A stretch of 49,815 nucleotides of DNA, taken from Candidatus Pacearchaeota archaeon. GTDB lineage: Archaea; Nanobdellota; Nanobdellia; Pacearchaeales; GW2011-AR1. The translations under genes and the position numbers were made by a program. Location: the NCBI GenBank assembly GCA_018303855.1, contig JAGVXI010000011.1, forward strand, positions 1-49,815, written 5' to 3'. Positions 1 to 8,888 of the stretch are shown here, in pieces; the first letter of the stretch is position 1, and every line of letters begins with the position of its first letter. Below the pieces are notes generated by a model, which saw only the letters and a list, made by a program, of their open reading frames with translations, had not been told where the DNA came from and did not search any database.

Positions 1-254
1 TTCTTGAGTGCTGTCAAGATTGCCAATCCTAATAACAATCTTGAAGTCTCACGAACTAAAGTAGGGAGTTTACATAAGCAACAAATCTTGATGTATTAAT
101 AATTGGCATAATTTAATACTATAAAAAGTAATAAGTGAACAGTTGGTTAACAGTTAGTTTAAAAGAATATCTTATATTAACTGTCAAAGTCCTATTTACA
201 AATTAACAAATACCATACAATTATATTTTTAAACTAACAATCCCTATACTTTTT

Positions 255-533
255 ATGGTTGGAATAGGCAATAGAGTTAATGAACTTGTAAACTATCTTA
301 AAAAGAATGTTAAGAAAGGATATACTATGGATTCTTTAAAATGGGCTTTAATTGAGCAGGGTTATTTAAGGGTTCAAGTTGAAAGAGCGATTGAATTAGC
401 AACCAAAGAGCTTGCTGATGAAGCCCCTAAACTTAAGGAAAAACCAAAGATAACCTATGAAGTTATTGGCGAGCATAACCAGCCAATGGAAATAAAGAAG
501 CCTTGGTGGAAAAAGTTGTTTGGTATGGACTAA
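255..533 (+). CDS. small hypothetical protein
   Basis: Intact 92-aa ORF, charged helical sequence ending KPWWKKLFGMD; no family recognised. Confidence 0.55.
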   Translation: MVGIGNRVNELVNYLKKNVKKGYTMDSLKWALIEQGYLRVQVERAIELATKELADEAPKLKEKPKITYEVIGEHNQPMEIKKPWWKKLFGMD

Positions 534-715
534 TTTTTAATTTTAAGCGCGTTCTTTTAGGTATTTGTTAATTGCAAAAACACAAAGCTTTGTTAAGTTA
601 TAATCATTTATTATAGTAAACTTCAATAGCAAACTCTTACCTTATTTATACACTCTCTTATCAATCAATTTAAAAAGCACAAGTTTTTTAACTCTACTCA
701 GTTTAAATTAATTAT

Positions 716-796
716 GCCGACGTCGCATAATGGTAGTGCACCGGTCTTGAGAACCGGGCCCGCAAGGGCTTCCAGGTTCGATTCCTGGCGTCGGCG
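716..796 (+). tRNA. tRNA-Ser (anticodon TGA)
   Basis: Acceptor GCCGACG/CGTCGGC, anticodon stem CCGGT/ACCGG with loop CTTGAGA, long variable arm GCCCGCAAGGGC, T-arm CCAGG-TTCGATT-CCTGG. Confidence 0.95.
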
Positions 797-866
797 TTTT
801 TTAATTATTTTTTTGATAATAACTAATTATAGCAAATATTAAATATCTTCAAAACATTATTAGTGC

Positions 867-1163
867 ATGCCAAATTATACTCAAGAACAATTAAATGAAG
901 TGGCAGATGCATTAAAATTATATAATAGGGTGATGGAATGTTACTGGTTTTTTGCATATTATCTGGAAACAGATGCTTATCCAAAAAGTTATAGGGCAAA
1001 GATAGTTTTAGAGAATATTAATAAATACAGAAATAAAGTTCCTGGGCAGATTCAAGAGGTTATTGAAATAATAACTTCCCCTAATATTGCTCAACTTGAA
1101 AAAATTTGCACCACAATTGTAGATTCTAAAGCCATTATGGAAAAACTTTCCAAAGGTATCTGA
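867..1163 (+). CDS. hypothetical helical protein
   Basis: 98-aa ORF; no recognised family. Confidence 0.5.
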   Translation: MPNYTQEQLNEVADALKLYNRVMECYWFFAYYLETDAYPKSYRAKIVLENINKYRNKVPGQIQEVIEIITSPNIAQLEKICTTIVDSKAIMEKLSKGI

Positions 1164-1301
1164 GGAGCCCATCATTAGTTTATAATTCTAATTAAAAAAA
1201 GTTTTAAGGCTTGTTTTTTTAAGATTTATATAAAATTATAATATATGCTCTTAGCCTTAAAAGTAAATCAAAATGAGCTGACATTAATTTCAAATTAGCC
1301 G

Positions 1302-1766
1302 TTATTCTTTAACAACCTTAGCATCTAAGAAGTCATAACCTACTGCCTTTCTACTAATTATCTCTCTTTTTCCGTCTCTGTCTATATCCTGCAGGGTATC
1401 AACATATTCTTCCCTATACGTTATAGTTACTTTATCCCCTTCTTTAATATCTCCTTTTTCAAACCTATCCCACAAAGCTTTATATTTTTGTTCTTTTTCT
1501 CTTTCTTCTTCTATAACCAGCCTAACATTATGTTCACAACGAAAAACAATAGTATACATTTCTGGGACTTCAATAAAAATTGAAGGGTTCAAACTTACTT
1601 GTTCTACTTCTCCTTTTTCTGTCATTATTTTAGAATAAGATTTTTGTTTTATTGGTTTTCGTGGGTTATCACAAAAATTAGAAATTCCTAATAACGCTAT
1701 TAATCCTATTGCAGGTAGTCCTATTGCAGGTATTAGTTTAAGCAGTTTTTTATCCATAGAATTCAC
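1302..1766 (-). CDS. hypothetical membrane-anchored protein
   Basis: 154-aa ORF with N-terminal hydrophobic segment PAIGLPAIGLIALLGI. Confidence 0.55.
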   Translation of the reverse strand: MNSMDKKLLKLIPAIGLPAIGLIALLGISNFCDNPRKPIKQKSYSKIMTEKGEVEQVSLNPSIFIEVPEMYTIVFRCEHNVRLVIEEEREKEQKYKALWDRFEKGDIKEGDKVTITYREEYVDTLQDIDRDGKREIISRKAVGYDFLDAKVVKE

Positions 1767-1865
1767 TTTGTGTTTTGCTTTATAAATTTTATTATGCCCC
1801 TCATATAAAAATAATATTTTTTGTTCTAACTATGAGAAGGCTTGTTCTGGATTAAAAAATTATAT

Positions 1866-2150
1866 TTAACCAAACAAAGCAGACAAGCCTTCTGCTGCAG
1901 CTTCAGCTTTCTTTTCTTCTTTTGGCGCTTCTTCTTTCTTTGCTTCTCCGGTACTTGCTGCAGGAGCAGCAACTAAACTTGCGTTTGCAAGTTCTGCATC
2001 AATGTCAACGCCTTTTAAGCTAGCTATAAGCGACTTAATTTTGCTTTCATCAGCCTCTATATCAGCAGATGCAATAACCTTCTTCAGATTATGTTCATTC
2101 AATTCTTTGCCAAGTTTGTGCAAAAGCAGTGCACCATATACATATTCCAT
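1866..2150 (-). CDS. rpl12: 50S ribosomal protein L12 (P1 stalk protein)
   Basis: MEYVYGALLLHKLGKELNEHNLKKVIASADIEAD..., Ala/Lys/Glu hinge, EGLSALFG C-terminus. Confidence 0.95.
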   Translation of the reverse strand: MEYVYGALLLHKLGKELNEHNLKKVIASADIEADESKIKSLIASLKGVDIDAELANASLVAAPAASTGEAKKEEAPKEEKKAEAAAEGLSALFG

Positions 2151-2488
2151 TATTTTTTATCCTCCTCTGGTTTATTTTGATTATCCTGTTCTGGTTGAAG
2201 TAAAAATTTTTGAACATATGCATCCAAATTTTCTTTTAACTTTTCTAATGTTTCCAGACTCTGTTCTAAAATTGATAATTGTTCTCTTTTGTTTGCTGTA
2301 TGAAACTCAATAATTGAGTTGGGGGTTTCAGATTCAATTTGAGTTAGTCTTTGATATATGCAAAACTCCTGCTTATAAAAATTCTCCATAACTTCTATAG
2401 CCCTATCCAATTCTCTTGGATTGCCGCTTCTTATTGCAATTTGGGCTACTTCATAAACCAATATTGATTCATCCATTTTCCCCTCCAT
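2150..2488 (-). CDS. hypothetical protein embedded between L10 and L12
   Basis: 112-aa helical ORF overlapping the L10 3' end and the L12 start codon (TAATG). Confidence 0.7.
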   Translation of the reverse strand: MEGKMDESILVYEVAQIAIRSGNPRELDRAIEVMENFYKQEFCIYQRLTQIESETPNSIIEFHTANKREQLSILEQSLETLEKLKENLDAYVQKFLLQPEQDNQNKPEEDKK

Positions 2489-3341
2489 TTTTTAACTTAC
2501 TTTCCTCGTTTTGAGTATTGTCAGCTTTATTACTACCCTCGCTACCTGATACTTTATCCACATTTATATTAATTAAATTGCTTAAAGCTTTTTCATGACT
2601 ACTTGCCTTGCTAATCAAAAATTTAATTGTATCTTCATTAGCATACCCAATGCTAACTACAAATGCCAAAGCTCTGTTAAAGGCATATTTAAGCTCAGCA
2701 ATTGTGCCTTGGGGATCAATTTTGATATTAAGGTACATCTTTTCTTCTTTAGTATCAAAAGCTACCAGTGGTTCAAAGCCAACTGTAAAAGGCTTGATGT
2801 CAAGTTTATTCATAATGCCTGCAGCACCCTCGCTTATCTTTTCACCTTTTTTGGCTATCACCTTTGGTTTCCTGATGTGGATTTTTCCCTCTTTAATCTC
2901 TATTTGAATACCCAAACTTCCTAGTTCAGATATTGCAGGTCCAGGAACCAAATCAGTTGGACCAACTTCAATTTCAATATCTGTGGGAGCTTCTTGCCCG
3001 ATTTTTGCCTTTGCCGCAACTTTGTTTTTTACTAACTCTGTAGCAACATCAAAAGCATCCAAATCAGAAAAGATTATAGCAATATCGCCTGTAATCTGCT
3101 CTTTTAAATGCTTAATTGCCCCCTTTTCAATTTTTTCAATTGCCCTGAACATAATGCTTTTTTTAGGAACTTTAATTATAACTTTCCCTCGGAGTTTTTT
3201 TCTTATATCTTGAAACTGGCTGTCTGGCAAATTTTTTGTTGAAGCTATAAGAATGGTTCTTTTTGTGCTTGCTAGTTCCACTAATTCATCAACTGCCCTA
3301 GTTTTTTTCTTTGGAATTGGTTTTTCTCTTGTTTTATCCAT
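2469..3341 (-). CDS. rplP0: 50S ribosomal protein L10 (P0), short C-terminus
   Basis: PGPAISELGSLGIQIEIKEGKIHI...KPFTVGFEPLVAF; sits between L1 and L12. Confidence 0.92.
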   Translation of the reverse strand: MDKTREKPIPKKKTRAVDELVELASTKRTILIASTKNLPDSQFQDIRKKLRGKVIIKVPKKSIMFRAIEKIEKGAIKHLKEQITGDIAIIFSDLDAFDVATELVKNKVAAKAKIGQEAPTDIEIEVGPTDLVPGPAISELGSLGIQIEIKEGKIHIRKPKVIAKKGEKISEGAAGIMNKLDIKPFTVGFEPLVAFDTKEEKMYLNIKIDPQGTIAELKYAFNRALAFVVSIGYANEDTIKFLISKASSHEKALSNLININVDKVSGSEGSNKADNTQNEESKLKNGGENG

Positions 3342-3342
3342 T

Positions 3343-3972
3343 CTATCTTATTGCAATCTTTTGGGGTTTAGTCATTGTGAATTTTATTCCAAGGTTTCTT
3401 ATATTCTCTTTTTGCCTGGGAAGACTTTTTAATAAGCTGTTATAAATTGTAGTAATATTATCAATAATATGCTCATCAGGCATACTTTGCTTTCCAACAG
3501 CAATTTTTATGCTTGGTTCTTTCGTCCTTAATTTTACGCTTTTGTTTATTTTTTCAAGGAGTTCTTTTATTATTCTTTCGTCGGTATTAGTAACAATTCC
3601 TAATTGTGGCGATGGCATCTTGCCAAGTGGCCCAAGGTTTTTCCCAAAAGTTGTTGCTACTTTTGGCATTAGTGATGCCTGTGCAATAAAGAAATCAAAC
3701 TGTTTAGCAAGTTTTTTAATTTTTTTCTTGTCAGCGTATTTTTTAAATTCAGATTCCAAAATTGTTTCTACATTATTATTCTTTGCCTCAAGAAAACCGC
3801 AAACTCTCAGATTTTTAATTTTATGCGGTACTTGGGTAAAAATATTAAGTGAATTCCGTTTAATGTCAAATTTTTGCAGATTTACAATTAAATCAACTGT
3901 TTGATCAAATTTCTTTTCTTCATTTTTTCTTAGCTCTTCTAAAGCTTTCTTTAACTTTAATTCCAATTCCAT
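3343..3972 (-). CDS. rpl1: 50S ribosomal protein L1
   Basis: FGKNLGPLGKMPSPQ motif; operon with L10/L12. Confidence 0.93.
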   Translation of the reverse strand: MELELKLKKALEELRKNEEKKFDQTVDLIVNLQKFDIKRNSLNIFTQVPHKIKNLRVCGFLEAKNNNVETILESEFKKYADKKKIKKLAKQFDFFIAQASLMPKVATTFGKNLGPLGKMPSPQLGIVTNTDERIIKELLEKINKSVKLRTKEPSIKIAVGKQSMPDEHIIDNITTIYNSLLKSLPRQKENIRNLGIKFTMTKPQKIAIR

Positions 3973-3984
3973 TTTGTTTGTCTC

Positions 3985-4037
3985 CTACATTATGCGTCTG
4001 GGCTCAGAATAACTAAATAAGAGCCTTGACGATGTAG
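3985..4037 (-). promoter_or_regulatory. leader hairpin upstream of L1, candidate L1 autoregulatory site
   Basis: CTACAT(3985-3990)/ATGTAG(4032-4037), CGTC(3995-3998)/GACG(4028-4031), GGCTC(4001-4005)/GAGCC(4021-4025); abuts the AGGAG SD; TATA-like TTTATAAA near 4070. Confidence 0.6.
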
Positions 4038-4132
4038 TTTATCGACAATATTTTTAGAAATTACTGGTTTATAAATATTCCTATCATCTTAAATACAATA
4101 ATCCTTATAAATATCTTAATTCTATTTCCGGT

Positions 4133-4483
4133 ATGGAATTAGTTGCTCTTTTATCGTCGGGAAAAGGAACTTGGGCACAAGTTGCTGGTTTACTTAATAA
4201 AGGGGAGTGGGACAATGTAATTCTTGTTGGCGGCGATTTTGCAAAAAAATTTACTTCTAATAAAAAATTCGAATTTATTCAAGTTGATTTAGACAAAAAA
4301 CTGAGGGATTTAAGAGAAGAACTAATGCAGAGACTTAATGGGAAAATTTATGGAACAGAAGTTGCACTTTCAATTGCCAGTGGTGACGGCAAAGAGCACA
4401 TGGCACTTATTTCTGCTTTGCTAAGTCTTCCTGTGGGCATAAGATTTGCAGCCTTAACAAAAGACGGAATAGTTGATTTATAG
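4133..4483 (+). CDS. Rossmann-like hypothetical protein, possibly CARF-like
   Basis: LSIASGDGKEHMALISALLSLPVGIRFAALT resembles the glycine-rich strand-loop-helix of CARF domains; inspection only. Confidence 0.5.
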   Translation: MELVALLSSGKGTWAQVAGLLNKGEWDNVILVGGDFAKKFTSNKKFEFIQVDLDKKLRDLREELMQRLNGKIYGTEVALSIASGDGKEHMALISALLSLPVGIRFAALTKDGIVDL

Positions 4484-4577
4484 ATAATTGTTTATTCTAT
4501 GTATTAATTGCAAATCTCAATTGGACTAAGTCTTATTCTCCACAATATTTATAAATGGTTATAACGAGGGGTAGATT

Positions 4578-4958
4578 ATGGAATTGCACAAGCCAGATGT
4601 TGTAGGACCTAACAATCATCTGCAAGCAACAACAAAAGAATTTTGGTTACATCCATCAGAAGCAGAGAAATTTAAAACCAATGAAGAGTGGAAACATTAC
4701 AACTTATTGAAATTTAAAAGAAAAGTTTTAGGATTATGTGGCAAGAAAACAATTAAAACTCTTGATGAAATAACAGGAATTATGAAAGATATTGGGCTAC
4801 CAAAAAGAAAAGATGATGTGAAATTTTTTCTTAATCTGCATGAAGGAACGCATTTTTATTATTTTGGGGAAAATTCTTTAACCTTTACTCGCACTATATC
4901 AAATCGTAGTGATATTCTAGCTTATCAAATAAACCACTACTCACCCCATATCAAATAA
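4578..4958 (+). CDS. hypothetical protein
   Basis: 126-aa ORF; 3' end altered by a local duplication. Confidence 0.5.
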   Translation: MELHKPDVVGPNNHLQATTKEFWLHPSEAEKFKTNEEWKHYNLLKFKRKVLGLCGKKTIKTLDEITGIMKDIGLPKRKDDVKFFLNLHEGTHFYYFGENSLTFTRTISNRSDILAYQINHYSPHIK

Positions 4959-5016
4959 ACCACTGCGTACTCCCAATTATTATTAACTCACTAAATAGGT
5001 AGTGGTAATTATTTAT

Positions 5017-5694
5017 TCAAATAGAAGCCTTTATTTTTTTATTCCACTTAAGATTATTCTTTTTGACTTTATGTCCTTTGCCAATTTTTTTCCATAGCTC
5101 AATGTTGCTTGCTTTAATTTCTATTGGGTCAGCTTTTCTTAAACCTAAAATTTCGTTTTTGGTCAATATTGAAAAGTGTTTCTCTTCGGCAAGATATTCC
5201 GGGATATACCAAACATCTTCTTCAGAAGTCATCCACCCAAATTTATCAAATCTTGAAAGATTTACTGGTAAAGTGTAAGACCTTAGGGTTTTCTTGCCGT
5301 CGTCGAGAAAATACTCATTAAAATAACTCATTACAAGCTCGCGAATTGATTTGTATACAGGATCCCTATATCTAAGCACAGCATGATTTGTTTTAGTGAT
5401 TGCCCCCCATTTATTATTCTTTTTAAAAACAGCAAGAACATGGTCATAATCTCTATCCACGGTTGTTAAATCAACCAATAATGGAGAACACCTATTAAAT
5501 CTTAAAGCAACAGCAGCCAACAAAGCTGCTTCAATGCAATGAGCTTTTTTAGTCCTTAAAACCATTCTTGGTGACATGCAAGTATCTCCATCAGGTTCAA
5601 AATTTATTTTTAGTTTCTCGAGAAAATCCTGAATTTTCTTGGGATTATTCAAACTTCTGAATATTTTAACTTCTTTTTTATTAAATCCGTACAT
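5017..5694 (-). CDS. transglutaminase-like (papain-fold) protein
   Basis: Candidate Cys (KAHCIEAALLAAVAL), His (RDYDHVLAVF) and a later NHAVLRYRDP segment in the expected order. Confidence 0.65.
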   Translation of the reverse strand: MYGFNKKEVKIFRSLNNPKKIQDFLEKLKINFEPDGDTCMSPRMVLRTKKAHCIEAALLAAVALRFNRCSPLLVDLTTVDRDYDHVLAVFKKNNKWGAITKTNHAVLRYRDPVYKSIRELVMSYFNEYFLDDGKKTLRSYTLPVNLSRFDKFGWMTSEEDVWYIPEYLAEEKHFSILTKNEILGLRKADPIEIKASNIELWKKIGKGHKVKKNNLKWNKKIKASI

Positions 5695-5771
5695 AAATAA
5701 TAGATAGCAGCAGAAATTTATAAACTTTTACAAACAAATTAAAAAATAAAAAAATAAAATCAAGTTAAGGA

Positions 5772-5813
5772 CTATCTTCTTTTCTTCTTCTTCGCTTTTT
5801 TCTTTTTTGCCAT
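5772..5813 (-). CDS. 13-aa lysine-rich micro-ORF MAKKKKAKKKKRR
   Basis: Complete ATG...TAG; upstream TTTAAA TATA-like element and GAGGT SD-like sequence on the minus strand. Confidence 0.45.
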   Translation of the reverse strand: MAKKKKAKKKKRR

Positions 5814-5917
5814 TTTATATAACCTCTTTTTAACTAGTGCATTAAGGATAATTTAGTTTAAATACTTTTCTAAAATAATTTTTAACTTTACAAAAAAAGG
5901 AGTTTGCCGTCGGTAAG

Positions 5918-7348
5918 TCATATAAATGAAATGCCCCAAAAAATCATCAGGAGTAAAATTAAAATCAAAAACACTTTTGTAGCCCATGAGGAGATTTTAT
6001 TTGCTGTTTTTTCATTCTTTACAAAAGCTAGGACAGTTAGATAAAAGAATCTGCCGCCATCAAATATTCCTGCTGGGAGCATATTAACAAGAGCAACGCT
6101 TATGCTTATTAAAATAACCCACCATAATAAATTGTAAATAAACAAACTAACTTCAAATTTTGGTTCGTAATAAACATGCTCTTTTTTAAATGAAGCCAAT
6201 AAAATATAAGTCTTGCTTAAAATTCCTCTTCCTTGCCGGTCAATAAAGCCGACTCCAAGCCATGCTTTGCTTGGATTAGCCGGGGTTTTTCCAAGCACAA
6301 TGAGATGCTCCAAAATCTCCTCATCATTTTTTACTTTTATTTTAATCTCATCGCCAGGGGCATATTTTTCAAGCTCTTTTCCAAGTTTTTCAACATCAGT
6401 TATCTTTACTCCGTTAATTTCCATTATCACCCCATCTAACCCGGCATTTATTGCCGGCGCATCATCATATAAGATTAATTTTCCTTGCTGAAACAATTCT
6501 GCATTTTGCACTTTTTGCATTTCTAAATATGCCTTGTTTATTTTATAACTTCCGCTGTCAACTTCAATTTTGTTAAATTCCTCTCCTTCAATATTATTTA
6601 AAACATCCTCATAAGTTGGGCTGTTCAGGGCAGTGTTGCCAACTGATATTATATCATTAATATTAATAATAGAATAAGGATAAGTATCGAAAATAACTCC
6701 CGAAGGAGTAAACGACATGCTAAAAAACCACCATATGATAAAAAAGAAAAGAATTGACGTTAAAACATTTGCAAATGTGCCTGCAGAAAGAATAGCCAGT
6801 TGTTTGAACTTTTTTTCTTTTACCATTTTCTTTTCATCTAATTCTACAAATGCAGCCAAAAAAGGTCCAAGAAAACCAAAGCCAGTTGATTTTATCCCTA
6901 TATTGTATCTTTTTGCAAATATTCCGTGGGCAAATTCATGAGTCACTGCAATTATCGCAAGTATAACAATCCAATAAGTGAAATAAAAAGGGGGCAAAAA
7001 ATCCAGCTTAAATATGCTTGGTAAGTAAGGAATGAGTGGCATTATTGGAGGAATTTTAATTGCCCTTACAATCCCAGGAAAAGCAGCATATAGATAAATA
7101 ATTTGGGCAAACAAGTATATTATTCCAATCATTAAGATGTATCCTATCCCTATAGATATGTAACTTAAAACCTTTAATGTTCTTTTATATTTTGTTCCGA
7201 CGTAATTAATCAGTTTTATGCCCCAACTTGTTTTATACAAATACAAAATCCCCTCTCTTTTCAGGTTTTTTCGCTTAGTGTAAAGAAACCAAACTATGAA
7301 ACTGCTAAATACAATTAGAAGTATTATATCATACATTAAAAAACTCAT
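5918..7348 (-). CDS. site-2 protease family (M50) with PDZ domain
   Basis: HEFAHG zinc motif, NMLPAGIFDGGR second motif, PDZ-like INAGLDGVIMEINGVKITDVEKL, multiple TMs. Confidence 0.88.
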   Translation of the reverse strand: MSFLMYDIILLIVFSSFIVWFLYTKRKNLKREGILYLYKTSWGIKLINYVGTKYKRTLKVLSYISIGIGYILMIGIIYLFAQIIYLYAAFPGIVRAIKIPPIMPLIPYLPSIFKLDFLPPFYFTYWIVILAIIAVTHEFAHGIFAKRYNIGIKSTGFGFLGPFLAAFVELDEKKMVKEKKFKQLAILSAGTFANVLTSILFFFIIWWFFSMSFTPSGVIFDTYPYSIININDIISVGNTALNSPTYEDVLNNIEGEEFNKIEVDSGSYKINKAYLEMQKVQNAELFQQGKLILYDDAPAINAGLDGVIMEINGVKITDVEKLGKELEKYAPGDEIKIKVKNDEEILEHLIVLGKTPANPSKAWLGVGFIDRQGRGILSKTYILLASFKKEHVYYEPKFEVSLFIYNLLWWVILISISVALVNMLPAGIFDGGRFFYLTVLAFVKNEKTANKISSWATKVFLILILLLMIFWGISFI

Positions 7349-7362
7349 TTAATAGCCACCCT

Positions 7363-7524
7363 CTATTTTTTCCTCAAAGGTCTAAAAGCCTTTGTTTTAC
7401 ATTTTCTGCATTTGATTTTTCCTTCAAGGATTTTTCTAGGATCTGCTCTAATTTTACTATGGCATCTTTTACAAACAAAAACATTCTTGAATAATCTGTG
7501 TTGCGCTTCAGGTATCTTTGCCAT
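7363..7524 (-). CDS. rpl40e: 50S ribosomal protein L40e
   Basis: My translation MAKIPEAQHRLFKNVFVCKRCHSKIRADPRKILEGKIKCRKCKTKAFRPLRKK (53 aa); CxxC...CxxC; missing from ORF track. Confidence 0.92.
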   Translation of the reverse strand: MAKIPEAQHRLFKNVFVCKRCHSKIRADPRKILEGKIKCRKCKTKAFRPLRKK

Positions 7525-7714
7525 TTTTATTTTTTTGCTTTAATTTATTTGTTGTTTAGTGGTCGAGTTGGGAATATAATGTTTAGTCCTATGTTCTTAT
7601 TAATAATATCTCTTTAAGGCTAATAAATAATTCAATTTTTTTAACCTTTTAAGCTTAAATTTTCCTTTTAATTATTTTTTTACTTTCTGCATACTTGCAG
7701 AATAGTACTAAGAT

Positions 7715-8101
7715 TTAAAGCTTTCGCTTTATAATCTTTTCACCTTCAATATTCCAATATTCAACATTATCGCTTTCTTTTAATTCATTTTTAATATCTT
7801 CATCGCAAGGCATCTCAATTGTTTCAAAGCTTTCTAAATCCATTATGCTTACTTTGTCTCCGACTGCCAAAACCTGAGCTTTTTTCTTCTCAATTAAAGG
7901 CACTTCAAATCTTTCATGCCCTGGAACAACAATAACTTTTTTATTGTCAGTAATTATGCCAACAGCTTCTATTCTGCATTTGCTGTGCCCATGCTTGCCT
8001 GTTTTGCTTATATCAATGCTTTTGACAGTGCAGGCTATGTCATCAATCAGAATATTAGTACCTACTTTTATTTCTGTGGCATTAATTAACTTAAAAACCA
8101 T
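7715..8101 (-). CDS. eif5a: translation initiation factor aIF5A
   Basis: SKTGKHGHSK hypusination loop, IVVPGHERFEVPLIEKK. Confidence 0.93.
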   Translation of the reverse strand: MVFKLINATEIKVGTNILIDDIACTVKSIDISKTGKHGHSKCRIEAVGIITDNKKVIVVPGHERFEVPLIEKKKAQVLAVGDKVSIMDLESFETIEMPCDEDIKNELKESDNVEYWNIEGEKIIKRKL

Positions 8102-8151
8102 AGTTAATTCAGAAAAAATAGATTTATAAACGTTTTTACTTAAAGAATAAA

Positions 8152-8856
8152 ATGAATATCCCGGAAAAAATTTCGAAAAAGGATTTTATTGAAATAGCAT
8201 TTACTGCGCGAATCAAAGATGGAAAGATATTTGATTCTAATATTAAAGAGGATATAGAAAAAGAAAAATTGCCGCTAAAACCAAAACCTTTTGTTTTTTG
8301 TCTTGGACATGAAATGTTTATTAAAGCTGTTGATGAATTTTTGGAAGGAAAAGAAGTTGGGAGGTTATACACTATTGAAATAGAGCCAGAAAAAGCATTT
8401 GGTAAAAGAGATGTTAATTTGATAAAGAAAGTTCCTCTAAAAATTTTTACAGAAATGAAACAAACTCCTCAACCAGGGATGATATTCAATTTTGATGGCC
8501 AATTTGGTAAAATCTTAAGCGTTTCAGGAGGCAGGGTAATCACAGATTTTAACAACCCTCTGGCTGGAAAAGATATAATCTATACTATAAAAGTAGATAG
8601 GAAAGTAACAGATAATAAGGAAAAGACAAAAGCAATTTTAGATTTTTTCTTTGGGCAAGAGTTTAAATTTGAAATTGATGAAAAAGGCAAGGAGATTATT
8701 ATTGAGGCAAGTGCAGAATTAAAGCCACTTTTTGAGCTTTTTAAAAATAAATTCAAGGAAATGCTTGGTTTTGATTTGAAATTCAAAGAGATTAAAGAGG
8801 TAGAGAAATCTAAAGGAAAAGAAGCTGAGGCTAAAAACAACCATAATGCTATATAA
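8152..8856 (+). CDS. FKBP-type peptidyl-prolyl isomerase (SlyD-like)
   Basis: GKIFDSN...CLGHEMFIKAVDEFLEGKEVG...IEPEKAFGKRD. Confidence 0.9.
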   Translation: MNIPEKISKKDFIEIAFTARIKDGKIFDSNIKEDIEKEKLPLKPKPFVFCLGHEMFIKAVDEFLEGKEVGRLYTIEIEPEKAFGKRDVNLIKKVPLKIFTEMKQTPQPGMIFNFDGQFGKILSVSGGRVITDFNNPLAGKDIIYTIKVDRKVTDNKEKTKAILDFFFGQEFKFEIDEKGKEIIIEASAELKPLFELFKNKFKEMLGFDLKFKEIKEVEKSKGKEAEAKNNHNAI

Positions 8857-8888
8857 ATACTTATAAATCTCAAATTTCTAATTATGCT

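Noticed and set aside
7687-7700. CTGCA-TACT-TGCAG hairpin after aIF5A as a terminator
   Set aside because: Short stem, and the sequence that follows on the coding strand is A-rich rather than T-rich; not enough support for a terminator call.
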